From the NCBI RefSeq assembly GCF_001650195.1, contig NZ_LXYR01000049.1, forward strand, positions 1-36,854: a stretch of DNA of 36,854 nucleotides, given 5' to 3'. Shown in pieces: positions 1 to 7,901 of the stretch. Source of the DNA: Phormidesmis priestleyi BC1401. GTDB lineage: Bacteria > Cyanobacteriota > Cyanobacteriia > Leptolyngbyales > Leptolyngbyaceae. Every line of letters begins with the position of its first letter. Position 1 is the stretch's first letter. Below the pieces are notes generated by a model. That model was given only the letters and a program-made list of their open reading frames with translations, was not told where the DNA came from and did not search any database. The position numbers and the translations under genes are program-made.

Positions 1-591
1 TATAACAAGCAAGTTGCCACCCTCAAAGAGAATCAGCCTCAAGGTTTTTGGTCTAAGCGATTAGCTGCCATCACTGAGAAACGCAATCGTCAGGTTAGGG
101 ATGCGGTCAATAAAGCGGCTAGAAAGGTGATCAATCATTGTCTTGAGAACAGAATCGGCACCGTCGTGTTTGGCTGGAATCGAGGGCAGAAAGACGGTGC
201 CAATATGGGTGCTAAAACCAATCAGAAGTTTGTCCAGATTCCCACGGGCAGACTCAAAGAGAGAGTCTCGCAACTGTGCGAACAGCACGGGATTCGATTC
301 GTTGAGACGGAAGAAAGCTATACGTCTAAGGCTTCGTTTGTGGATGATGATTTCCTGCCTAAAATCGGTGAGAAACCCGAAGGGTGGAAGGAGTCAGGCA
401 GACGAGTTAAACGTGGCTTGTACCGCACTCAAAACAATCAGTACATCAATGCTGATTGCAACGGTGCGGCAAACATCTTGCGAAAAGTAGCGACAACTTT
501 AGGGCTATGCCTTGAGGGAGTCAGTAGGGGCGCTTTGTTAACGCCTTTGAAGGTTCGCTTGTGGACTCTTCAAGAATCCCCTCGCCTTTAG
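1..591 (+). CDS. tnpB: TnpB-type RNA-guided nuclease/transposase accessory protein of IS200/IS605 family, 5' truncated by window edge
   Basis: The frame is open from base 1 to the TAG at 589-591, giving about 196 residues of the C-terminal half of a TnpB (OrfB) protein. Visible landmarks are the RuvC-II segment EESYTSKASF, with its catalytic Glu, and the RuvC-III segment NADCNGAANI, with its catalytic Asp. The segment KTNQKFVQIP is typical of the family. The CxxC...CxxC zinc finger that many TnpB proteins carry between RuvC-II and RuvC-III is absent; the spacer here runs through a basic GRRVKRGLYR segment instead, as in a known cyanobacterial subgroup. TnpB proteins are RNA-guided DNA nucleases that maintain IS200/IS605 elements. 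The RuvC-I Asp would lie outside the window, so activity cannot be judged. The stop codon falls inside the right-end hairpin of the element. Confidence 0.9.
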   Translation, partial: YNKQVATLKENQPQGFWSKRLAAITEKRNRQVRDAVNKAARKVINHCLENRIGTVVFGWNRGQKDGANMGAKTNQKFVQIPTGRLKERVSQLCEQHGIRFVETEESYTSKASFVDDDFLPKIGEKPEGWKESGRRVKRGLYRTQNNQYINADCNGAANILRKVATTLGLCLEGVSRGALLTPLKVRLWTLQESPRL

Positions 592-600
592 GCATGGGGA
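577..600 (+). mobile_element. Right-end hairpin of an IS200/IS605-type element
   Basis: The outer stem TCCCC (577-581) pairs with GGGGA (596-600), and an inner GCC...GGC pairs around TTTA. This is the subterminal palindrome expected at the right end of IS200/IS605 elements, where TnpA cleaves single-stranded DNA a few bases further out, probably near the following GTATCAAA (601-608). The tnpB stop (589-591) sits inside the hairpin. By analogy with studied elements the guide (omega/re) RNA would overlap this 3' end; that part is inference. The exact end of the element is not fixed. Confidence 0.7.
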
Positions 601-1114
601 GTATCAAACCTCCAACCTACAAACACTCAACCTGAACTGTCGAGGTTTTTAGGCAAAATCCCACCTTCAGCACTCAATTAATGCGATTCTAAGGGCGAAA
701 CTTCATCTTTCACCCCTTACACTACTCCCACCGGGAAGTAAGCCACCGTCTCCAAACTCGGAAAATTGAGTTTTGATCTCGGAACTCCGACCCCAGAACT
801 TGAAACTTCAGGATCAGAACTCGAAACTCCGACCTCTACACCTGACACTCCGACCTCGGAACTTAAGCTTTCGACCTTTGACCTCGGAACTCTGAGCTTG
901 TTACTCCAAAAACAAAGCCCAGAACCCGGAACGTCGAGCAATTTACTCCAACATCCAAGCTCTGAGCTTCAATGGTCAGCCTCAAAGGGCAAATAGCCAG
1001 GATAAAGTCGAGCTAAGCCCAATCACGTAAAGTTTGATCTTTTTGCCGTTTGCAGACTCTACGATCGTGCTACTCCAGAAAGGTCAAACCACGATCGCAT
1101 CCTCAAAAAAAGCT
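592..1114. other. Gene-free stretch between IS remnant and fusion gene
   Basis: About 520 bp without a convincing gene. It holds the end of the IS element (to about 610) and the degenerate repeat tract at 720-960. The weak open frame on the plus strand at 766-996 consists of Thr/Pro/Glu/Leu-rich repeats and looks like read-through of the repeat rather than a gene. No clear promoter was recognised. Confidence 0.5.
720..960. repeat. Degenerate tandem repeat tract built on GGAACTCCGACC-like words
   Basis: The words GGAACTCCGACC, GAAACTCCGACC, GACACTCCGACC and CTCGGAACT recur with irregular spacing of roughly 24-36 bp between about 770 and 900, and drift into related CTC/GAAC words on both sides. 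Both strands have weak open frames made of short repeated peptides. This looks like an intergenic repeat that expanded by slippage. Boundaries are approximate. Confidence 0.55.
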
Positions 1115-3646
1115 ATGGATCAAGCAGAACGGGCTACTTGGCTAAAGCAAAACACAGTGCTGGAATCGCTTTCAGACGAGACACTAGGAGCGATCGCGGC
1201 GGCAATTCAAGCAGAATCAGTGCAAGAAAATCGACGGTTGGTGCTGGAGGATACGATGCCTGCGGCGGTCTATATTCTGCACACAGGACGGATTGAGAGC
1301 TATCGCACCAGCTTGACGGGGCTTGCCAAGGCAACGAGCTTATTGCCCGGAGCGATCGTCTATCTCAAAGAGCTGCTGATTAACGCAGTCGCCGAAGACA
1401 CGACGATTACGCTCAGCGATTGCGTGATGTGGGCGATTCCTCGCGCTGATTTTCTAGCCCTGACTCAGCAATACCCAGAGATCTCACAGACATTTTCTCG
1501 GAATCTGGCAAACGAGTTAGAGGAGGTATCGCTGCAACTGGCATTTGAGCGCGATCGACAGGCAGCGCTGCGTCCCTATGTGGTACCCAAGGTCAAGCGG
1601 GGCATTGTGGGCACGAGTCGCTACGCGGTGAGAATTCGGCAGGAAATTAAAAAGGCAGCCAGCGATCGCCAATCAGTGCTGATTTTTGGAGAGCCGGGAC
1701 TAGAGAAAGACAACACGGCGGCGTTGATTCATTTTGGGTCGGGCGATCGCAAAGAGCCGATGATTCAGGTAAATTGCAATACGCTACAGCCGAGTGGATC
1801 AGAGCTATTTGGACGAGTCGGCGGCAAATCGGGACTGCTGGACTGGATCGGACGTGGCACGATTTTACTCAACAACTTAGAAGCAATTCCCACTGAGCTA
1901 GAAGAGAAGTTGGCGCACCTGTTGGCGACTGGGGAATTTAGCCCGCTCGATCGAGACGATGCAGCCCCGACTCCGCGACGGTGTGAAGCCCGAATTATGA
2001 TGACTTCTGAGAAAGTTTTGCCACGATTAGAGCGAGGAAAACTGGTCGGACATACGATTAAGATCCCGCCGCTGCGAGTGCGGAAGGCAGACATTCAGGC
2101 TCAAATCGAGTATTACCTCAGTTTGCTGTCTCGCTCTAGAGGCATTCCCAAGCCCACAGTCGCACCCGAAGCGCTGCGTCGTCTCCAAGGCTACGATTTT
2201 CCGGGCAACGCCGTTGAGTTGCAAAGCCTGATCACTCGTGCACTGACTCAATCAGATGGAGCCGCCGAACTGACCGAAGAAGTCTTTTGGGCAGCCAGTG
2301 TCAAAACCCGACGATTTCGGATTAATTTACTCAACGCTTATCCCAAGCTGCGGCAGTTTCTTCGCAGTCCGTGGTATCCCGATCGGCTCAATTATGGCTT
2401 CACCTTGGGATTTTTTGCCGTCGTGGTAGCCGTGCTGATGTTTGGTCCGCAGAGCCGCGATCGCAACATTGCGCTCAATTTCTTTTGGGCGTGGTGGTGG
2501 ATGCTGATGCTGGTGGCGTTTCCGTTTGTGGGGCGTTTGTGGTGTGCGGTGTGCCCCTTTATGATCTATGGCGAACTGGCGCAAAAGATCTCGCTGTGGA
2601 TCTATCCGCGTCAGCTTCAACCCTGGGCGCGAATCGAAGCCGAAAAGTGGGGCGGCTGGTTTTTGTTTGGGATGTTTGCCCTAATTTTGCTGTGGGAAGA
2701 ACTGTGGAATCTGGAGAACGTCGCTTATCTATCGGGCTGTTTGCTGCTGCTGATCACGGCGGGAGCGGTGATTTTTTCACTGCTGTTTGAGCGGCGATTT
2801 TGGTGTCGGTATTTGTGCCCGATCGGAGGCATGAATGGCTTGTTTGCCAAACTCTCGATGATCGAACTGCGCGCCCAGCAAGGCATCTGTTCGGCAACCT
2901 GCACCACCTATCAATGCTACAAAGGCGGACCTCAAAAGGGCGAAGGCTTAGAGACGGGCGGATGTCCGGTTTATTCTCACCCGGCTCAGCTTCAAGACAA
3001 CAAAGATTGCGTCCTCTGCATGACCTGCTTAAAGGCGTGTCCGCACCGATCGGTCGAACTCAACTTTCGTCCCCCCGGTATTGAACTTTGGACAACCCAC
3101 AAACCAAGCTACGCCGAGATTGCTCTGTTGTTTTTGCTGTTTGGTGCTGTGTTTTTACATCGATTACCTGAGATCGAACAGCAGTTTGGCTGGAATTTGC
3201 ACTTAAATAATTTCGGCATTCACGCGGGTGTTTCAGTTTTGGCGTTGCTGATTCCTGGCACGATCGCGCTCGTTGCCCACGCTGTAATTCGCTTACTCAA
3301 TGCCAAGCCGCGTCCCTTTTTAGAACTGGCGTATGGCTATTTGCCGATCGTCTTAGGCAGCAGTCTCGCCCATTATCTAAGATTAGGCTTGACCGAAGCG
3401 GGACGAGTCATTCCCGTGACGATCGCCACGTTTGGCGCAGATACTCAAAATCTGTCGTTGCCGATCGCCGTTGCCGATCCGGCTGTGATCGCATTCCTTC
3501 AGGGCGTGACGTTCACCTTTTCATTCTGGCTGAGTGTTTTTCTCACTCAAAAAATTGCTCGTCAACCGATCTGGAATTTGTTGCCACAGCATATGTCAAT
3601 GGCAGCGATCGGGTCTATCCTATGGGTAATCGTGGTGGGCTGGTAG
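1115..3646 (+). CDS. Fusion protein: cNMP-binding-like domain + degenerate sigma-54-activator AAA domain + NapH/NosR-like membrane 4Fe-4S polyferredoxin
   Basis: 843 residues from the ATG at 1115; a TTG at 1034 in the same frame is possible, but the extra 27 residues fit no domain. Residues about 10-150 resemble a CRP-type cyclic-nucleotide-binding fold. Residues about 180-400 follow the sigma-54 activator AAA+ layout (SELFG, IPPLRVRKADI, and GYDFPGNAVELQSL matching the usual PGNVREL). However, Walker A is GEPGLEKDN (around residue 192) instead of GxxGxGK, the GAFTGA loop is missing, and Walker B reads TILLNNLE without the Asp-Glu pair. ATP-driven sigma-54 activation is therefore unlikely, and cyanobacteria have no sigma-54. 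The C-terminal half has several hydrophobic helices with CAVCPF (around 477), CRYLCPIGG (around 564), a Cys-rich insert and CVLCMTCLKACP (around 632), as in NapH/NosR/CcoG-like polyferredoxins. A membrane electron-transfer protein gated by soluble sensor domains is my inference. Confidence 0.85.
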   Translation: MDQAERATWLKQNTVLESLSDETLGAIAAAIQAESVQENRRLVLEDTMPAAVYILHTGRIESYRTSLTGLAKATSLLPGAIVYLKELLINAVAEDTTITLSDCVMWAIPRADFLALTQQYPEISQTFSRNLANELEEVSLQLAFERDRQAALRPYVVPKVKRGIVGTSRYAVRIRQEIKKAASDRQSVLIFGEPGLEKDNTAALIHFGSGDRKEPMIQVNCNTLQPSGSELFGRVGGKSGLLDWIGRGTILLNNLEAIPTELEEKLAHLLATGEFSPLDRDDAAPTPRRCEARIMMTSEKVLPRLERGKLVGHTIKIPPLRVRKADIQAQIEYYLSLLSRSRGIPKPTVAPEALRRLQGYDFPGNAVELQSLITRALTQSDGAAELTEEVFWAASVKTRRFRINLLNAYPKLRQFLRSPWYPDRLNYGFTLGFFAVVVAVLMFGPQSRDRNIALNFFWAWWWMLMLVAFPFVGRLWCAVCPFMIYGELAQKISLWIYPRQLQPWARIEAEKWGGWFLFGMFALILLWEELWNLENVAYLSGCLLLLITAGAVIFSLLFERRFWCRYLCPIGGMNGLFAKLSMIELRAQQGICSATCTTYQCYKGGPQKGEGLETGGCPVYSHPAQLQDNKDCVLCMTCLKACPHRSVELNFRPPGIELWTTHKPSYAEIALLFLLFGAVFLHRLPEIEQQFGWNLHLNNFGIHAGVSVLALLIPGTIALVAHAVIRLLNAKPRPFLELAYGYLPIVLGSSLAHYLRLGLTEAGRVIPVTIATFGADTQNLSLPIAVADPAVIAFLQGVTFTFSFWLSVFLTQKIARQPIWNLLPQHMSMAAIGSILWVIVVGW

Positions 3647-3775
3647 CCATTCTTCTCAGCGATGTAGTGAGAGTCCCATTGTTTAATCATTTCATACGGC
3701 TATTCCTTCATTAGATGGATTTTTATCACAATCGATCGTGCATTATTAGCCAAGCGGGAAATTATTCAGTAGAAT

Positions 3776-4474
3776 TTGAACTCAATTGGGGTAGAAGAGT
3801 TCCTAGAAAGCGTCGTGGGGAAAACAAGCGTGAAAGGGAATAAGCAGAAAACACTCTTTGGAAAAAGGTCTGCTCACCGTTCTAAAGAAAACCTGTCTAG
3901 CGATCGTGACATTATTGCTGGACGGCGACTCAATCAATTAGTAGCGATTGTGCAACGCTACCCTGTCTTAGTCTGGAGTGGTGCCTGGGTCATGATGATG
4001 GCACTGTGCTGGATCAGCGTCACCGGGTTGCTGCACGTTGACACCCTAAAGGTCGAGCAACCTCAGCCCCAGATCGTGGCGGACGAGCCTCAGATTCCGC
4101 AGCTAAAACCGCGACTGCACGCAAAACCCGCCTCTTCGTTTGGGCTGTTAGCGGCGATCGCCGTCAGTTGTGGCGCGACTTCTCTACTTCTCGCCAAGCA
4201 GCTTTCGCCGACAAAATCACAGCGCAGACTTGTGATCAAACGCCCAGCTTCCGTTACTACTGCGATGGCAACGCGCCAGCCTTCAACAGAAGGAAGTAAC
4301 CTCAGACGACACCCTCCGGCTGACGGGGCGACTCGGCGATCGAGTCCTGATGCGACGCAGCCAACCGTCACGGTGCTATCACCCGAAGAAACCCATCCCT
4401 TAGATTGGGGCGACGCGAGCTTGGCAGACCTGATGGACATCCGTAAGCAAAAATCGATTTCTAACTATCCGTAA
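3776..4474 (+). CDS. Membrane protein of unknown function with two predicted transmembrane segments
   Basis: 232 residues if read from the TTG at 3776; GTG codons at about 3815 and 3830 are alternatives, and no strong ribosome binding site decides between them. A basic N-terminus is followed by a hydrophobic segment (VLVWSGAWVMMMALCWISV, around residue 63-82), then a Pro/Gln-rich linker and a second hydrophobic segment around residues 120-140 (SFGLLAAIAVSCGATSLLLA). The tail is basic and low in complexity and ends in an acidic patch (LDWGDASLADLMDIR). No enzyme motif is visible. It sits between the fusion gene and a MITE insertion and is convergent with the CHAT/TPR gene. I do not recognise a characterised family; the coding call rests on length, composition and the paired hydrophobic segments. 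Confidence 0.65.
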   Translation: MNSIGVEEFLESVVGKTSVKGNKQKTLFGKRSAHRSKENLSSDRDIIAGRRLNQLVAIVQRYPVLVWSGAWVMMMALCWISVTGLLHVDTLKVEQPQPQIVADEPQIPQLKPRLHAKPASSFGLLAAIAVSCGATSLLLAKQLSPTKSQRRLVIKRPASVTTAMATRQPSTEGSNLRRHPPADGATRRSSPDATQPTVTVLSPEETHPLDWGDASLADLMDIRKQKSISNYP

Positions 4475-4491
4475 AAAACGGTTTAGGATCT

Positions 4492-4729
4492 GGCGTTGCT
4501 GAATGCAGATATGAAATACTCTCCTCACGAAGCGGGGCGAGCGCTTTGCCCAACCCTTCTCCCCAGGGAGAGCCAGAAATCTTGTCCCCTCTCCTTTTGG
4601 GAGAGAATACCCTCATCCCCAACCCTTCTCCCTGGGGAGAAGGGAGCCAGAAATCTTGTCCCCTCTCCTTTTGGGAGAGGGCTAGGGTGAGGGCGAAATC
4701 TGTGCTTCATAAATCAATTCAGCAACGCC
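4492..4729. mobile_element. 238-bp MITE with terminal inverted repeats and 8-bp target-site duplication
   Basis: The left end begins GGCGTTGCTGAAT and the right end finishes ATTCAGCAACGCC, a 13-bp perfect terminal inverted repeat that continues imperfectly inward. The octamer TAGGATCT occurs directly before (4484-4491) and directly after (4730-4737), a clean target duplication. No transposase is encoded, so the element would need a transposase in trans. The interior is rich in CTCTCC...GGAGAG palindromes and holds a 36-bp exact direct repeat (4570-4605 and 4644-4679). The right end supplies one base of the stop codon of the neighbouring CHAT gene. Confidence 0.85.
4570..4679. repeat. Two exact 36-bp direct repeats inside the MITE, 74 bp apart
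   Basis: Copies at 4570-4605 and 4644-4679 begin GAGCCAGAAATC and end CTTTTGGGAGAG. Each contains its own CTCTCC...GGGAGAG inverted repeat able to form a hairpin. The flanking AACCCTTCTCCC words are also repeated, so the unit is really a duplication of about 74 bp within the element. Confidence 0.85.
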
Positions 4730-7428
4730 TAGGATCTCACCGCTAATAGGGCTTTCCAGTCAGCGATCGCGCCCTCAGTCCAAAGCCAATTGTTAGCAAG
4801 CGCGTCTGGCTGAAACTCAGTCGGAGCCTGACGGAGAACCTGATCGCGGAGCTTCACCGCCTCCCCTTTAAGCCGCGTCTGCTGGTTGGCAGGCTGACCG
4901 TTGAGCGATTTCATTGACACGAGCGCTAACCCTGAATAGGCAACCAGCGCATCTTGAGAAAGGGGTTTAGCGCTACCCTGCTGACTGGCTTTTTGCGATT
5001 TGGTCAGCGCGATCGATTGAAACCAGGCATCACTGGCGCGTCTGAGATTGCCTTCACGGTAATAGGCAAACCCCAACGCATTGTAATAGCGAGGGTTAGG
5101 GCTGCCTTTAACGGCGGTTTCCCAATAGCGACGGGCATCTTCGCCACTGTAGTTGCCGTTTTTGGTCTTCACAAACTGCCACGCCAGCCGACCTCGTAAA
5201 AAGCTAGTCGTCGGAACGTCTTTGTCAGCCGGAAGCGACTGTAAAGCAGCCCCTGCCGATGAAAGCGCATTGCGATCGAGCAGCGATTCTACGGCTTTCT
5301 GTCCGGCTTCTAGGTTGCCCTGGCTAAAACTTGTGGTAGCAATTCTCGTCAGATTGTTAGTATCAGCTTGATCAGAATTGGCGGTCGTTTGATTGGAGGG
5401 TTGATCAAGGCTAGGAATTCGCCGCAGAAGGTCATCGGGGCTGGGATTAGAAGCTGACCCAAACTTAGACACTCCCCAGATGCCCAGCACAACCACAGAT
5501 GCAGCGCCAACTCCGGCAATCGCCCACTTCCAGGGGGGACGGATCTTCTGTCTAGGATGCCCAAAGACGCGATCGACGGGCGCGGCTGCGGTTAAGCCAG
5601 AATCGAGTTGAGGCGATTGAGCGATCGTGACAGACTGTTGGGCAGCGCTAGAGGAAGGTTGCTCAACTAGAGCCGACTGACTCAATGAGTGCTCAAATTC
5701 TGACTCTGAATCGGTCAGATGATGGGTTTTATAAAGCCGCTGCAGGTTTTGTCGAGCGCTCTCATCGTCAGGGTCAAGTTGCAGCGCTAACTGGTAAGCC
5801 GCGATCGCCTGAGCGACATTATCGCCATAGGCTTCGAGGGCGATGCCCAACTTGCTATATGCCTCAGCCGACGAAGTGATTTGAATCGCATCGCCATACG
5901 CCCCGATCGCGCCTGCCACGTTGCCCTGAGCATAAAGCACATCACCCAAAATCAGGTAATCGTCTGCCCCATGCAGGTCTAACCCGATCGGATTCGATTC
6001 TTGTTCGCTTCGATCGTCAGCGTCCATCAAGAAGCTTTCATCGCCCGGAATCGCGCCAAACGGATTGCTGTCTTCTCCAGATAGCTGTCGGATCAGATCG
6101 AGAACGGCATCGCGATCGTCGTCGTCTGGCTCTTCGTACTGGTCAATTTCTTCTGAGTCGAGCGGATCGATCGCACTGATGGGAATGGAGGGCGATGGAG
6201 TCTCGATCGGGGGTTCTTCAACATAAACCTGACTGGAATCTGAGCTGAGCGGAGGCTGCAAATAGCCATCAAAATCAGGATGCAAATAGAGAATCGGCAG
6301 TGCCCAATACAACTGATTTGAGCCATAGGAAGACAGCAGCCCTTGTCTTGCTCGACTCAAACTCAGGTCGATCGGCGATCGCTGTCTCAAGTTGCGATAA
6401 AACAAACGGCTCAAGGTCAGCGCCACATCATCGGGAATGCGTTCTGCCATCGCCAACACCGCCGGAACACCTCGTCTCAGCAGCGCTTCGGTCAGATTGC
6501 CATTTTCGCTGGTCGGATCAGACGTAGCGGTATAGACACCGCGACACGAGTTGAACACCGCCATGCGAATGCCGTTGTTGACCAGCAACCCGGCTAAGTC
6601 GTCGCCGCTCAACACTTCGGTGAGACCCGTCTTATCGCTGACTAAATATAAGTCGCCGCCCGACCCGCCTAAACTGCTGTGCCCTGCATAGTGCAAGACC
6701 TGATAGCAGCCCTGCTCTAGCGCTTGAGTGAGTTGTTCGCGCCCCGGCTGATCGAGAATAGTGAGTTCGATCGCTGGAGGTGAAGCCGTACCCGATCGGG
6801 TGGCTTGCTCTCGCTGAAGTTCTTCGTTGAGGTGGTTGGCTTCTTGCCTGAGCGCCAGCACTTCTTGATCGGTAGGAGCCGCCAGCACCATGAGAATTTT
6901 GAGCGGTTGATTTTGCTTTAACGCAGGCAGAGGCTGAGAGTGCAGCACGGTTGCCATTGGCGCAAATGCAGACTGATAGCGCGAAAACACCACATCTGTC
7001 CCGGTGGCAAGGGGGCGACCTCCCGCGTTTAGCACTTCCCACGGCAGGCGAGGAAGCCGATCGCCTCTTAAACCCAGGCGCAGCCGCAAGTCTTCTCGGC
7101 GGTTTTGGGCGACTCCTTGAGCGGTCATCCAACTATCGCGAATGGTGCCTTGAAAGAGAGCGTTGTAGAGCGTTTGCCCCAGCGCTACTAGGCTATGAGA
7201 CAGAGACGAATCAGTTGCTTCACCGCTCGTCGATCGTCCTGGAAAATGCCCCCGCAGCAGTCCCAATAGCGGATCGTGCATCAGTTGACTGGCTTGATCC
7301 AGCCATTCATCCACGTTCCAGGTGACTAGCTCTTCGGCTAGGGGCACCCCCGGCGACACCCGCTCGGTGCGAATCCAATACTCGTCTTCTCTGACCAGAG
7401 TCACAGAAATATAGAATTCCTGAGTCAC
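4729..7428 (-). CDS. CHAT-domain protease-like protein with TPR repeats and one transmembrane segment
   Basis: 899 residues. The start is GTG at 7428, supported by GGAG (7436-7439) seven bases upstream. Residues about 90-390 form a CHAT (caspase HetF-associated with TPR) domain; the expected catalytic pair is visible as His250 in LHYAGHSS and Cys295 in FNSCRG. An acidic linker (about 400-490) follows, then a cytoplasmic TPR block (about 490-570, with GDVLYAQGNVAGAIGAYGDA and YQLALQLDPDDESARQNL). A single hydrophobic helix lies around residues 632-654 and more TPR-like helices follow on the far side. CHAT proteases act in regulated proteolysis, including HetF in heterocyst patterning and cell division; TPRs would recruit the substrate. 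No partner or substrate gene is adjacent. The TAG stop is completed by the terminal base of the MITE; the pre-insertion sequence would have given TAA at the same place, so the protein was not altered. Confidence 0.9.
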   Translation of the reverse strand: MTQEFYISVTLVREDEYWIRTERVSPGVPLAEELVTWNVDEWLDQASQLMHDPLLGLLRGHFPGRSTSGEATDSSLSHSLVALGQTLYNALFQGTIRDSWMTAQGVAQNRREDLRLRLGLRGDRLPRLPWEVLNAGGRPLATGTDVVFSRYQSAFAPMATVLHSQPLPALKQNQPLKILMVLAAPTDQEVLALRQEANHLNEELQREQATRSGTASPPAIELTILDQPGREQLTQALEQGCYQVLHYAGHSSLGGSGGDLYLVSDKTGLTEVLSGDDLAGLLVNNGIRMAVFNSCRGVYTATSDPTSENGNLTEALLRRGVPAVLAMAERIPDDVALTLSRLFYRNLRQRSPIDLSLSRARQGLLSSYGSNQLYWALPILYLHPDFDGYLQPPLSSDSSQVYVEEPPIETPSPSIPISAIDPLDSEEIDQYEEPDDDDRDAVLDLIRQLSGEDSNPFGAIPGDESFLMDADDRSEQESNPIGLDLHGADDYLILGDVLYAQGNVAGAIGAYGDAIQITSSAEAYSKLGIALEAYGDNVAQAIAAYQLALQLDPDDESARQNLQRLYKTHHLTDSESEFEHSLSQSALVEQPSSSAAQQSVTIAQSPQLDSGLTAAAPVDRVFGHPRQKIRPPWKWAIAGVGAASVVVLGIWGVSKFGSASNPSPDDLLRRIPSLDQPSNQTTANSDQADTNNLTRIATTSFSQGNLEAGQKAVESLLDRNALSSAGAALQSLPADKDVPTTSFLRGRLAWQFVKTKNGNYSGEDARRYWETAVKGSPNPRYYNALGFAYYREGNLRRASDAWFQSIALTKSQKASQQGSAKPLSQDALVAYSGLALVSMKSLNGQPANQQTRLKGEAVKLRDQVLRQAPTEFQPDALANNWLWTEGAIADWKALLAVRS

Positions 7429-7901
7429 AACTATTCTCCAAGAAGACCTAATCTACAGGTGTGTCCCAATTGCATCGTTGACTCCCTCATTTCTCATAAC
7501 CGCTGATTGAGGTGGCGAGTCAGGCAAAACATTTGAAATTTAGGATTGTTTGAGGATTTGTTTACAAAGTCCTTGTCTCCAAGATTACAAATTTTTGACC
7601 CTTCTTGCACAAAGCAAGCAAGAAATCTGGAGTAGAAACTGTGCGGCTTACAAAATTTGACGAATAAAGCTCGATCGAAGTGCCGTTTTCAGAACCATGA
7701 TTTGCCGATTCTTATATTAGTGTTAGCCCCGATCGCGACTCGACTCATTCTCACTCCCATCTCTTCCTTTTAAGATAGAATTAAGTATGAAGTTATGTTT
7801 CCGTCAGCTTTGTAGATTCAACGGCGGCGTGAGACATCCTTAATAGAGTGTGAAGATGTCTCTATTCGAGAGCTTAAAACCAGACTATAAGAGGACGCAC
7901 A
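7429..7901. promoter_or_regulatory. Divergent intergenic region between the CHAT gene and sodB
   Basis: 473 bp that must carry promoters for both divergent genes. It is AT-rich in the middle (about 7530-7700). I see no unambiguous -35/-10 pair and no clear NtcA or Fur box. The one structured element is the stem-loop at 7831-7862 in the presumed sodB leader. Confidence 0.5.
7831..7862 (+). promoter_or_regulatory. Stem-loop in the presumed sodB 5' untranslated region
   Basis: GAGACATC(C)TT at 7831-7841 pairs with AAGATGTCTC at 7853-7862 across an AT-rich loop, with one bulged C. It ends 39 bases before the sodB ATG, and a short CTCT...AGAG hairpin follows. It could stabilise the transcript or bind a regulator; no function is known to me. 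Confidence 0.45.

Noticed and set aside
766-996. Plus-strand open frame of 76 residues with Thr/Pro/Glu repeats (and a mirror frame on the minus strand)
   Set aside because: Produced by the repeat tract; open on both strands, no ribosome binding site and no domain-like composition.
1115-3646. Functional sigma-54 enhancer-binding protein
   Set aside because: Walker A, GAFTGA and Walker B are all degenerate, and cyanobacteria lack sigma-54.
4492-4729. CRISPR-like array because of the two 36-bp repeats
   Set aside because: Only two repeats, each internally palindromic and part of a larger duplicated segment inside a MITE; no cas genes.
6632-7132. 166-residue minus-strand frame inside the CHAT gene
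   Set aside because: An Arg/Ser/Ala-rich shadow of the CHAT coding frame.
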